This document shows, piece by piece, positions 1 to 7,123 of a stretch of 29,110 nt of DNA; the stretch's first letter is position 1; each line of letters begins with the position of its first letter. The DNA lies in the NCBI GenBank assembly GCA_002298965.1, contig DBMN01000023.1, forward strand, positions 1 to 29,110. Direction: 5' to 3'. The stretch is from Rhizobiales bacterium UBA697. Lineage in GTDB: Bacteria; Pseudomonadota; Alphaproteobacteria; Rhizobiales; Ancalomicrobiaceae. The translations under genes were made by a program, and so were the position numbers. Under the pieces are notes generated by a model. That model worked only from the letters and a program-made list of their open reading frames with translations, made no database searches and was not told the origin of the DNA.

Positions 1-330
1 GGCACCGGCCGGCGCCCGGTTGGCGGCCCGGACGCCGCGATAGACGTCGAGCGCCGCGTCGGTCCTGCGCCGCTGGGCGGCGAGCAGGTCGCGCGCTTCC
101 GGCTTCTCGCCCTTGGCAGCGAGATGGCCGACCGAGGCGCCGCGCTCGCGCTGCATCTCGTGGACCAGAGCGGCGATCGCCCGCGACGTGTCGGTCCGCG
201 CGATCAGCCGATCGGCCCGCCCGATCTCGTCGCGGTGTTCGAGCACCAGCAGCAGGCTGAGCGCGGCGACGACCGCCAGCGCCGGAAGGATGGCGAGGGC
301 GAGGCGTTCGAGGATCTTGAGCGACTGCAT
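1..330 (-). CDS. NIT-domain sensor or methyl-accepting chemotaxis protein, N-terminal 110 residues (partial)
   Basis: The reading frame runs off the left edge, so only the N-terminus is present. Residues about 8-30 form a hydrophobic signal-anchor helix. They are followed by a periplasmic helical stretch containing HEMQRERGASVGHLAAKG, which matches the nitrate/nitrite-sensing (NIT) domain pattern of a helix with an E-(R/K)-G-(A/L)-S core. NIT domains sit outside the membrane in chemoreceptors, histidine kinases and cyclases. The output domain lies outside the window, so chemoreceptor is only the commonest possibility. The ATG at 330 has a GGAAGG Shine-Dalgarno-like sequence about 10 nt upstream. 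The gene is transcribed away from the repeat-rich spacer to its right and in the same direction as the phzF operon, but separated from it by 253 bp, so it is probably its own unit. Confidence 0.75.
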   Translation of the reverse strand, partial: MQSLKILERLALAILPALAVVAALSLLLVLEHRDEIGRADRLIARTDTSRAIAALVHEMQRERGASVGHLAAKGEKPEARDLLAAQRRRTDAALDVYRGVRAANRAPAGA

Positions 331-424
331 CGGCGAGGCATCCTTCCGGGTGAACCTCGGTCAGCCTCGATGATCTTCCTTAACCGGTCGTATATTCTCG
401 TCGAACGAGCAGGAAACGACGCAT

Positions 425-449
425 AATTTCATGCCGGAATCGTGAAATT
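425..449. repeat. Inverted repeat AATTTCA / TGAAATT (11-nt spacer)
   Basis: Perfect 7-bp arms at 425-431 and 443-449. The right arm overlaps the left arm of the next inverted repeat (444-480), so the two hairpins would exclude each other. It lies in the 253-bp gene-free spacer upstream of the NIT-domain gene. Function is not known: operator, leader structure or old transcription end are all possible. Confidence 0.6.
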
Positions 450-480
450 CCGCGTCTTGTCACGACAGGTTCGGAATTTC
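444..480. repeat. Inverted repeat GAAATTCCG / CGGAATTTC with nested inner stem
   Basis: Perfect 9-bp arms at 444-452 and 472-480. Inside the 19-nt spacer, CTTGTC (456-461) can pair with GACAGG (464-469), with one G-T wobble, if the innermost pairs are opened to form the loop. No T-run follows on either strand, so a classical intrinsic terminator is not supported. Confidence 0.65.
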
Positions 481-499
481 TCTTGATAATCGTCAAGAG
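480..499. repeat. Inverted repeat CTCTTGA / TCAAGAG (6-nt spacer)
   Basis: Perfect 7-bp arms at 480-486 and 493-499 around TAATCG. It starts at the last base of the preceding repeat, making a back-to-back array of structures from 425 to 499. It lies 85 bp beyond the phzF stop and about 150 bp before the NIT-domain start. Confidence 0.65.
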
Positions 500-583
500 T
501 ATTACGCCCGGTCATTCGTGCTTCGCGCAAAAGTTACTCAGCGTAAATTTCCGGTGGTGGCGAAACACTTGGTGCACGATCGT

Positions 584-1513
584 TCAACGGTGCGGCGACG
601 CGACCAGCGCGCCTTCGGCCACCCGCACCGCGCTGCCGCCGATGCGCAGGACGACCGGTCGGCCCTTCTCGATCTCCAGCGTCAGGTCGATCAGGCTCGG
701 CCGGCCCATCTCGAACCCCTGCTCGATCCTGAGCCGGTGGGTGCCGTCGGTCGGCGCGTCGAAGCGGTGGACCACGCCGCCGAAGGCCGCCGCCGCCGAG
801 CCCGTCGCCGGGTCCTCGCCGATGCCGAAGCCGTAGTCGAACATGCGGGCGTGGAAGTCGCCGTCGTGGCGCCGGCATTCGCGGCAGTAGACGAAGACCG
901 AGAAGGCGTCGGCCTTGCCGAAGGCGGCGCTCCAGCGGCGCGAGTCGAGCCGGGCCCGGCCGATCGCGTCGAGGCCGGAGACCGGCACGAAGGCGAAGGC
1001 GACGCCCGCCTCGAACTGCGACGGCACGTGGTTCTCGAAGCCGATGTCGGAGACGTCGAGCCCGAGGGCGTCGGCGATCTCGCCCTTGGGCGGCATGGCG
1101 CCGGCGACCGGCGCCGGCAGGCGCGGCGCATCGAACTCGACCCAGGTCGCCTCGCTCTCCGACAGCCGCACCGCCGCGCGGACGACGCCGACGGTCTCCT
1201 CGACCGCGACGACGGCGTCGAGCCCACCGGCGGGACGGCCGAAGCGCTCCTCGGCGATCAGCGCGATCGCCCCGACGGTCGGGTGGCCGGCGAAGGGCAG
1301 CTCGCGCCCCGGCGTGAAGATCCGGAGCCGCGCCGAATGGGTCGGATTGTCGGGCGGCAGCACGAAGACCGTCTCCGACAGGTTGAACTCGCGCGCGATC
1401 GTCTGCATCGCCGCCGTGTCGAGCCCTTCGGCGTCGAGCACCACGGCGAGCGGATTGCCGGCATAGGCCTGGGTCGTGAAGACGTCGAGCACGACGTGGC
1501 GGCGGCGGGTCAT
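584..1513 (-). CDS. PhzF family phenazine biosynthesis-like protein (isomerase/epimerase fold)
   Basis: This 309-residue protein has the hallmarks of the PhzF family, a two-lobed diaminopimelate-epimerase-like fold. These are GNPLAVV near residues 19-25, NLSET at 44-48 with the conserved catalytic Glu47, the FTPGRELPFAGHPT loop (N-lobe), and GEDPATGSA in the C-lobe. Characterised PhzF isomerises a dihydro-anthranilate in phenazine synthesis, but most genomic homologues, including stand-alone ones like this, have no known substrate, and no other phenazine genes are nearby. It is the last gene of a three-gene operon: its ATG overlaps the NUDIX stop codon by 4 bp (ATGA), which implies translational coupling. 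Length is normal for the family (280-310 residues). Confidence 0.88.
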   Translation of the reverse strand: MTRRRHVVLDVFTTQAYAGNPLAVVLDAEGLDTAAMQTIAREFNLSETVFVLPPDNPTHSARLRIFTPGRELPFAGHPTVGAIALIAEERFGRPAGGLDAVVAVEETVGVVRAAVRLSESEATWVEFDAPRLPAPVAGAMPPKGEIADALGLDVSDIGFENHVPSQFEAGVAFAFVPVSGLDAIGRARLDSRRWSAAFGKADAFSVFVYCRECRRHDGDFHARMFDYGFGIGEDPATGSAAAAFGGVVHRFDAPTDGTHRLRIEQGFEMGRPSLIDLTLEIEKGRPVVLRIGGSAVRVAEGALVASPHR

Positions 1514-2268
1514 GGCGTTTCCTCGAAGTGACGGAGCGTCTCGCCGCGATCTTCCGCGGCGAGGAGAGCGAGAAGGCGGGGAACGTAGGGCACCGTCTTC
1601 TCGCCCGCGAGGGGGGTCTCGAAGGGCAGGAAGGTGACGCGTTCGATCTCGCCGTGCGGATCGTCGTGATCGATCGCCGCGATCCGCTCGGCGAGCGCCG
1701 CGGCGGGAAGAGGCGAGCGCAGCCGCCGGACGAGCGCGAGCCGCGACGGTCCCGACGGGATCATCCACCAGCCGGGATCGGCGGTGAAGGCGTCGAACGC
1801 CAGCCCGACCTCTTCCGCCAGCTCGCGCGCCATGTTGGCGACCGGATCGATGCGGTCGCCGACGCGGTCGTCGGCGTCGAACGAGCCCGAGGGCGGATAG
1901 GCGAGCCCGGCATTGGCGGTGGTCGCCCCTTGGCGGCCGACGAGCAGCGCGCCGTCGGCACTGGTCACCGCCGGGACGGGGAAGACGTGCAGCAGATCGG
2001 CACGGTCGAAGCCGCGGCGCAGCGCGTGGAGCAGCGTCGCATAGTCGGTCGGCCGCGCCGTCGCCGAGAAGACGCCGGCGCGCACCGTCGTCCCTTCGAA
2101 CAGGAAGGCCGAACCGTTCCACAGCGTCGGATTGGCCGCGGTCGCCGCCGCCCAGTGGTCCCGGACCGCCGCCTCGCGCGCGGCGTCGAGGACCAGCGGG
2201 TCGCCGACCGCGATCTCGATCGCGTCGAGACGGACGGGACGGTCGAGGCGCGAGGGGACGATGGTCAA
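1510..2268 (-). CDS. NUDIX hydrolase with TTG start
   Basis: This 252-residue protein carries a NUDIX core, RELAEEVGL, with the metal-binding Glu residues in place. The upstream G-x5-E half of the box is not canonical, because the residues before RELAEEVGL read GDRIDPVANMA. An N-terminal part of about 110 residues containing WNGSAFLFEG precedes the NUDIX fold, as in a rhizobial NUDIX subfamily of unknown substrate. The start is set by coupling: TTG at 2268-2266 overlaps the TGA of the upstream gene (TTGA), and no ATG lies near. Its 3' end overlaps the phzF start by 4 bp. The substrate is likely a nucleoside diphosphate derivative by family, but it is unknown here. Confidence 0.82.
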   Translation of the reverse strand: MTIVPSRLDRPVRLDAIEIAVGDPLVLDAAREAAVRDHWAAATAANPTLWNGSAFLFEGTTVRAGVFSATARPTDYATLLHALRRGFDRADLLHVFPVPAVTSADGALLVGRQGATTANAGLAYPPSGSFDADDRVGDRIDPVANMARELAEEVGLAFDAFTADPGWWMIPSGPSRLALVRRLRSPLPAAALAERIAAIDHDDPHGEIERVTFLPFETPLAGEKTVPYVPRLLALLAAEDRGETLRHFEETP

Positions 2269-3356
2269 GGCGCGGTCTCCGCGAGCGTGATGTCGACGAC
2301 CACCGGGCAATGGTCGGAGGCCTTGGGCCGGTCGAAGCCGATGCGCGGGTAGCGCTCGAAGAGGGCGGGCCGCGGCCGCATCCGCTCGACCGGCACCCGG
2401 AAGGGCAGACCGGAGCGGATCACCCGCGGCACCGCGCGCGGATCGGCCCGGGCGATCGCCGGCGAGACGTAGACGTGATCGAGCGCCGAGAGCTCGCGCC
2501 CTTCCGCCCAGTAGTGGGTCCAGCGCTCGATCGGCGGCAGGCGTTCGACGAGGTCGTGGGCGAAATGGTCGGCATGGAACGGATCGAGCGCCGAGGCCTC
2601 CATCCGCTCGACCGTGGCGTCGAGCATGCCGTCGGCGGCCTTGACCAGACGGATGCGCTGGCGGTGGTCGTTGAAGTCGCCGAGGATCGCCCAGTTCGCC
2701 CGCGCGGTCCTTTCGCCGAACTTCGCCTCGACCAGTCGACGGACGGCGCGGGCCTCGGCGCGGCGCACCGCCATGGTGCGGTCGCGGCCTTCGTTCATCG
2801 ACTTGAAGTGGCAGATCCACAGCGTGAGGACGCCGGCCGCCGTCTCCACCTCGACCTCCAGCGCGTCGCGCTTGAAGATCCGGTCGTCGGGCTGCGCGCC
2901 CCAGCGGCGCAGGTCCTCGTCGTGCAGGTCGAGATCGCGATAGGTGAGGGCGGCGTTGCTCATCACCCGGATCGGCAGGCCGCGCCGGCTCATCACCGCG
3001 ACGTCGATGCCGCGGCGATCGTTGCCCTCGAGCAGGGCGAAGTGCTCGTAGGGCTCGTCGAGCGCGCGCCTCAGGTAGCGGTCGTGGAACCAGCGCAGCG
3101 CCTCCAGCCCGTCGACCTCCTGCAGGCAGACGACGTCGGCGTCACAGTCGCGAATCGCCTGGGCGGTAGCCTGGCGCTGGTCGTCGGAGATCGCGACCTG
3201 CAGCGCCCGCTCGATCAGACGGCCCTCGGCCTCCGAGGCATGGTCGAACAGGCCGACGGCGGGATCGGGAATCCAGGCGCCGGTGCGCCGATCCCGTTCC
3301 TGGCCGATGCGGCGGACGAGGTTCTCGACGTTGAAGGTGGCGACCCTGACGACCAT
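2265..3356 (-). CDS. Endonuclease/exonuclease/phosphatase (EEP) family hydrolase
   Basis: This 363-residue protein has the EEP (DNase I-like) motifs in order: ATFNVENL at residues 6-13, CLQEV with metal-binding Glu80, GDFND (Asp/Asn pair), LDHVYVS, and a C-terminal SDHCPVVVD with the catalytic His. EEP enzymes cleave phosphodiester or phosphomonoester bonds in DNA, RNA, sugar phosphates or lipids. There is no signal peptide, so it is probably cytoplasmic. The ATG at 3356 has GAGGAG about 7 nt upstream. It is the first gene of the EEP-NUDIX-PhzF operon and is divergent from the SCP2 gene. The substrate cannot be deduced. Confidence 0.87.
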   Translation of the reverse strand: MVVRVATFNVENLVRRIGQERDRRTGAWIPDPAVGLFDHASEAEGRLIERALQVAISDDQRQATAQAIRDCDADVVCLQEVDGLEALRWFHDRYLRRALDEPYEHFALLEGNDRRGIDVAVMSRRGLPIRVMSNAALTYRDLDLHDEDLRRWGAQPDDRIFKRDALEVEVETAAGVLTLWICHFKSMNEGRDRTMAVRRAEARAVRRLVEAKFGERTARANWAILGDFNDHRQRIRLVKAADGMLDATVERMEASALDPFHADHFAHDLVERLPPIERWTHYWAEGRELSALDHVYVSPAIARADPRAVPRVIRSGLPFRVPVERMRPRPALFERYPRIGFDRPKASDHCPVVVDITLAETAP

Positions 3357-3454
3357 GCGCGGCTCCTCGCCCCGAACAACTAGCGCGAAACACCGCCCGC
3401 CGCGAGAGTGTCGCGGAGGGTGGCGACACGACGCATGTCTAATACGGGAGGAGC

Positions 3455-3483
3455 TTGACGTATTGGGAAAGCGATGCGAGATT
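3455..3483 (+). promoter_or_regulatory. Putative promoter and operator of the SCP2 gene
   Basis: TTGACG at 3455-3460, a 17-bp spacer and a weak GAGATT at 3478-3483 fit a sigma-70-type promoter of alphaproteobacteria, whose -35 box is much better conserved than the -10. The 16-mer starting at 3455 (TTGACGTATTGGGAAA) resembles sequences before fadL and merR, so this may also be a binding site for the locus regulator. Part of that similarity may simply be the -35 box. Confidence 0.4.
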
Positions 3484-3512
3484 GCGTGCAAATACGAATG
3501 TCGTCGGGAGGA

Positions 3513-3824
3513 ATGACGAACGTGATCGACGAGACCCTCGAGGATCGGCTCCGCGCCACCCTGCCTTCCCTGTCGCGTCTGGGCGCTCTGGTGCGCTTCG
3601 ACCTCGGCAAGGACGGTGGCGCTTTTCTCGACGCGCGCTCGGGTTCGGCGGTCCTCGAGACCGAATCGGACGAGCCGGCGGACTGCACGATCACCATGAC
3701 GCGCGAAAATCTGTTGAAACTGCTCGACGGCAAGCTCGATCCGATGCTCGCCTACGGCCTCGGCAAGATCCGCGTCGCCGGCTCGCTCGGCATCGCCATG
3801 AAGCTGGTCGGCGCCATCGCGTGA
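3513..3824 (+). CDS. SCP2 sterol-binding domain protein
   Basis: This small protein of about 103 residues is a single SCP2 (sterol carrier protein-2) domain. It shows the typical features VRFDLGKDGGAFLD, ADCTITMTRENLLKLLDGKLDPMLAYGLGKIRV (core of the domain, residues about 50-85) and a C-terminal GIAMKL. SCP2 domains form a hydrophobic tunnel that binds fatty acyl chains, acyl-CoA or sterols. Its place just before fadL and fadD suggests a fatty-acid-binding role, which is inference. The start is uncertain. GGGAGG at 3506-3511 is almost touching the ATG at 3513 but is well spaced for the GTG at 3522, which would give a protein three residues shorter. In-frame ATGs at 3498 and 3474 lack a ribosome site. 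Confidence 0.85.
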   Translation: MTNVIDETLEDRLRATLPSLSRLGALVRFDLGKDGGAFLDARSGSAVLETESDEPADCTITMTRENLLKLLDGKLDPMLAYGLGKIRVAGSLGIAMKLVGAIA

Positions 3825-3868
3825 GACGTGTCGGGAGGCACGTCGAACGTGTGTCCTGCGCGCCACGG

Positions 3869-3923
3869 TTTACCATTACGTCAATCTGGTCTGGTTGACG
3901 TGATCGAAACGGTTCGTTAATTT
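3869..3923 (+). promoter_or_regulatory. fadL promoter overlapped by an inverted-repeat operator
   Basis: A good promoter is visible: TTGACG at 3895-3900, 17-bp spacer, TAATTT at 3918-3923, about 100 bp before fadL. Its -35 box is the right arm of a perfect inverted repeat, ACGTCAA (3878-3884) and TTGACGT (3895-3901), with a 10-bp spacer. On the minus strand, 3884-3869 reads TTGACGTAATGGTAAA, an imperfect palindrome of the type bound by MerR-family dimers. A regulator bound here would compete with RNA polymerase, so repression relieved by a fatty-acid signal is the simplest model. Confidence 0.5.
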
Positions 3924-4024
3924 TTCGCCACAATCGGCCCGAGCTCCGTACCACGGCGGGGTGTCGTCGGGTCAACCGAGTGGCGTGGAAGCGAGAAATG
4001 AGCCGGAAAGGCTCGGGGGGAACG

Positions 4025-5257
4025 ATGAAGGCGTCGAAGAAGAATTGGCTCATGGCGGGTGTCGCCGGTCTGGCTCTGGTCGGCGTCGCCGGCGAGGCTT
4101 CCGCCGCCGGCTTCATGCTGCGCGAGCAGAGCTCCGAATATCTCGGCAATTCGTTCGCCGGCTCGGCCGCCAAGGCGTCCTCGCCCGCCACCATCTGGTA
4201 CAACCCGGCCGGCATGACCCTGCTGCACGGTCACCAGATCGCCGGCTCGCTGACCTGGATCGCCCCGCAGGCGCGCTTCGACGGTCGCGGTCTCGGTGGC
4301 GCCTCCGTCTCCACCGGCGACGCGATCTCCGACGCGGCGGTCGGCTCGAACTTCGCGCTGTACTCGATCAGCGACGACATCAAGTTCGGTCTCGCCGTGG
4401 TCTCGCCCTTCGGCCTGCGCTCGAGCTATCCGGGCAACTGGAATGCCCGCGCCCACGGCGTCGCCTCCGCGATCACCGACATCGCGATCAACGGCAACGT
4501 CGCCTACCGCATCAACAAGAACCTCTCGATCGGCGTCGGCATCACCGGCGACTGGGCCGAGGCCGACCTGACCTTCGGCAACCCGGCCGCGCCGGCCGGC
4601 TTCCTCGGCCGCCTGAAGGGCAGCGACATCGGCTTCGGCTGGAACGTCGGCGCCCTGTGGGAGTTCTCGCCGCAGACCCGCATCGGCCTCGCCTATCGCT
4701 CGAACATCCGCCACGGCCTCGAGGGGCAGCGCACCTCGTCGATCCCGGCGGTCCTGTCGACCATGGACATCACGGCCGACCTGACCCTGCCCGGCACCGC
4801 GACGGCGTCGTTCTATCATGCGTTCGACGAGAAGTGGGCCATCATGGCCGACGCCCAGTGGACCCAGTGGTCGGTGCTCAAGGACCTCGCGGTCTACGGC
4901 ACCAACGGTTCGCTCGCGGTTCCGATCACCGACTTCAGCTGGCGTGACACTTGGTTCTTCTCGGTCGGCGCCGACTACCAGTGGACCAAGGGTCACACCA
5001 TCCACGTCGGTACCGCCTACGACATGGGCGCCATCAAGGACGCCCAGCATCGCGGCGTGCGCGTTCCCGACGCGGATCGCTACTGGCTGTCGACCGGCTA
5101 CACCTGGGACTATTCGGAGAAGCTTCGTCTGAACCTCTCCTACGCCCATCTGTTCGCCGCCTCCGCGGACGTCTCGCTGACCACGCCGACGCCGCTGACC
5201 GGCAGCTACAAGGCCTCGGTCGACATCTTCTCGACGAGCTTCACCTACAAGTTCTGA
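4025..5257 (+). CDS. fadL: FadL/OmpP1-type outer-membrane long-chain fatty acid transporter
   Basis: This 410-residue outer-membrane channel admits hydrophobic compounds, typically long-chain fatty acids. Residues 1-28 are a Sec signal peptide (KK, hydrophobic core, cleavage near ASA-AGF). The mature N-terminus GFMLREQSSEYLGNSFAGSAA corresponds to the FadL hatch, and WYNPAGMTLL carries the conserved NPA motif. The remainder shows alternating beta-strand composition and ends in KF, as expected for BAM-inserted barrels. The ATG at 4025 gives a proper signal peptide and has a G-rich ribosome site; the ATG at 3980 would add 15 charged residues. fadD follows after 15 bp. Some FadL homologues carry aromatic compounds instead, but the neighbours favour fatty acids. 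Confidence 0.93.
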   Translation: MKASKKNWLMAGVAGLALVGVAGEASAAGFMLREQSSEYLGNSFAGSAAKASSPATIWYNPAGMTLLHGHQIAGSLTWIAPQARFDGRGLGGASVSTGDAISDAAVGSNFALYSISDDIKFGLAVVSPFGLRSSYPGNWNARAHGVASAITDIAINGNVAYRINKNLSIGVGITGDWAEADLTFGNPAAPAGFLGRLKGSDIGFGWNVGALWEFSPQTRIGLAYRSNIRHGLEGQRTSSIPAVLSTMDITADLTLPGTATASFYHAFDEKWAIMADAQWTQWSVLKDLAVYGTNGSLAVPITDFSWRDTWFFSVGADYQWTKGHTIHVGTAYDMGAIKDAQHRGVRVPDADRYWLSTGYTWDYSEKLRLNLSYAHLFAASADVSLTTPTPLTGSYKASVDIFSTSFTYKF

Positions 5258-5272
5258 GACGGAACCGACATC

Positions 5273-6967
5273 GTGAGCACGACTGGCAACCCCGGCGGGA
5301 CATCCGGCCGGGGGGCGGTGGAACTCCGCCCTCTGACCGACCTCTTGGACGACGCGGTGGCGCGTCATCCGGCCAGCCCTTGCGTCGACTTCCTCGGCGC
5401 CAAGTGGACCTACGGCGAGATCGGTGATCTCGTCGATCGCGCCGCCGCGGGTTTCCGTCGTCTCGGTGTGGTCGAAGGGACGCGCGTCGGCCTCTGCCTG
5501 CCGAACACGCCCTATTCGGTCGTCTGCTACTTCGCGGTGCTGAAGGCCGGCGGCATCGTCGTCAACTTCAACCCGCTCTACGTCGAGCGCGAGCTGATCC
5601 ACCAAGTGAACGACAGCGGCACCGAGATCATGGTCACCATGGATCTCGAGGTCATGTACCCGAAGGTGGCGAAGCTTCTCGGCAAGACCTGCCTGAAGAC
5701 GATCGTCGTCTGCCCCATGGCGGCGATCCTTCCCTTCCCCAAGAACTGGCTGTTCCGCCTGTTCAAGCGCGGCGACGTGGCGCGTGTGCCGAACGACGCC
5801 GCCAACGTCTCCTTCGCCGCCCTGACGGCGGAGAAGACGCCGGTCACCCGGGCGCCCTTCGACCCGAAGACCACGGTGGCGGTGCTGCAATATACCGGCG
5901 GCACCACCGGCGTGCCCAAGGGGGCGATGCTCACCCACGCCAACCTGACGGCCAACGCCACCCAGGTCTCGTCCTTCGTGCCGGACGGCTTCCTGAAGGG
6001 CGACCAGCGCATGCTGGGCGTGCTGCCGCTGTTCCACGTCTTCGCCATGACGGCGGTGATGAACTTCGGCATCCGCATCGGCGCCGAACTGATCCTGCTG
6101 CCGCGCTTCGAACTGGCGCAGGTGATCGACGTCATCGAGAAGAAGAAGCCGACGCTCTTCCCCGGCGTGCCGACGATCTACACCGCGATCAACCGCGCCG
6201 CCGCCGAGCGCAAGCTCGACCTCACCTCGATGCAGGTCTGCATCTCCGGCGGCGCGCCGCTGCCCGGCGACGTCCGCGCCCGCTTCGAGGAACTGACGGG
6301 CTGCAAGCTGATCGAGGGCTACGGCCTGTCCGAGGCCTCGCCGGTCGTCACCTGCAACCCGGTCGTCGACTTCGACAAGGTCGGCTCGATCGGCGTCACC
6401 GTCGCCGAGACCCAGGTGTCGATCCGCGTCCCCGTCACCTGCGAGACGGAGGTGCCGGAAGGCGAGAAGGGCGAGATCTGCGTCAAGGGTCCGCAGGTCA
6501 TGCTCGGCTACTGGAACCGTCCCGAGGCGACCGCCGAGCAGTTCCACGACGGCTGGCTGCGCACCGGCGACATCGGCTGGCGTGATCCCGACGGCGCGAT
6601 CTTCCTGGTCGACCGCCTCAAGGACATCATCATCTGCGGCGGCTACAACGTCTATCCGCGGGTTCTGGAAGAGGCGCTCTACCAGCATCCGGCGGTCGAG
6701 GAGGCGACGGTGATCGGCGTGCCCGACACCTATCGCGGCCAGGCGCCGATGGCCTTCGTCAAGCTCCGCGCCGACCACGAGGCGACCCCGGACGACCTGA
6801 TGAAGCACCTCTCGACCTGGGTCTCGAAGATCGAGATGCCCAAGGCGATCGAGATTCGCGACGCGCTGCCCAAGACCATGGTCGGCAAGCTGTCGAAGAA
6901 GGAACTCGTCGCGGAGATCGTCGCCCGCGACACCATCGATACCGTCGATCTCTCCGATCGCGGCTGA
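5273..6967 (+). CDS. fadD: Long-chain-fatty-acid-CoA ligase
   Basis: This 564-residue ANL-superfamily adenylate-forming enzyme makes acyl-CoA from fatty acid, ATP and CoA on the inner face of the membrane. The P-loop-like motif YTGGTTGVPKG lies at residues 207-217. GYGLSEASP is the A5-type motif, GWLRTGDIG the A7 motif, and the C-terminal KTMVGKLSKKEL holds the catalytic lysine region. The LPLFHVFAMT and FNPLY segments are typical of FadD-class enzymes. The GTG start at 5273 lies 15 bp after the fadL stop, so the two are cotranscribed and uptake is coupled to activation. The length is close to E. coli FadD (561 residues). Confidence 0.93.
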   Translation: MSTTGNPGGTSGRGAVELRPLTDLLDDAVARHPASPCVDFLGAKWTYGEIGDLVDRAAAGFRRLGVVEGTRVGLCLPNTPYSVVCYFAVLKAGGIVVNFNPLYVERELIHQVNDSGTEIMVTMDLEVMYPKVAKLLGKTCLKTIVVCPMAAILPFPKNWLFRLFKRGDVARVPNDAANVSFAALTAEKTPVTRAPFDPKTTVAVLQYTGGTTGVPKGAMLTHANLTANATQVSSFVPDGFLKGDQRMLGVLPLFHVFAMTAVMNFGIRIGAELILLPRFELAQVIDVIEKKKPTLFPGVPTIYTAINRAAAERKLDLTSMQVCISGGAPLPGDVRARFEELTGCKLIEGYGLSEASPVVTCNPVVDFDKVGSIGVTVAETQVSIRVPVTCETEVPEGEKGEICVKGPQVMLGYWNRPEATAEQFHDGWLRTGDIGWRDPDGAIFLVDRLKDIIICGGYNVYPRVLEEALYQHPAVEEATVIGVPDTYRGQAPMAFVKLRADHEATPDDLMKHLSTWVSKIEMPKAIEIRDALPKTMVGKLSKKELVAEIVARDTIDTVDLSDRG

Positions 6968-7004
6968 TCTGCCCCGGGCCGCGCCGCCGCGTGCCGCCCG
7001 CCCA

Positions 7005-7020
7005 CGGCCCCGCGGGGCCG
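7005..7020. terminator. GC palindrome after fadD, possible terminator
   Basis: The 16-bp perfect palindrome CGGCCCCGCGGGGCCG lies about 40 bp beyond the fadD stop codon. It could fold with a four-base loop. There is no T-run, so the call is weak; it may also be a chance product of the very GC-rich spacer. Confidence 0.3.
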
Positions 7021-7123
7021 CCTTCCGGCCGGGTCCGTCCCGACCGACCGCCGCCGGACCCGTCGGGTGCGGCGCTCCGTCCACAGTCTTTGGAAGACCC
7101 GAGCCCGTCGATGACGATTTCGC

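Noticed and set aside
370..426. Possible 18-residue small peptide in the 331-583 spacer
   Set aside because: No ribosome site, and it runs into the repeat region; no evidence of coding.
3917..7084. Very long open frame (1055 codons) on the minus strand opposite fadL and fadD
   Set aside because: Its translation is low-complexity (Arg, Asp, Gly, Val, Ala rich) with no domain, and it lies antisense to two unmistakable genes. It is a by-product of high-GC codon use.
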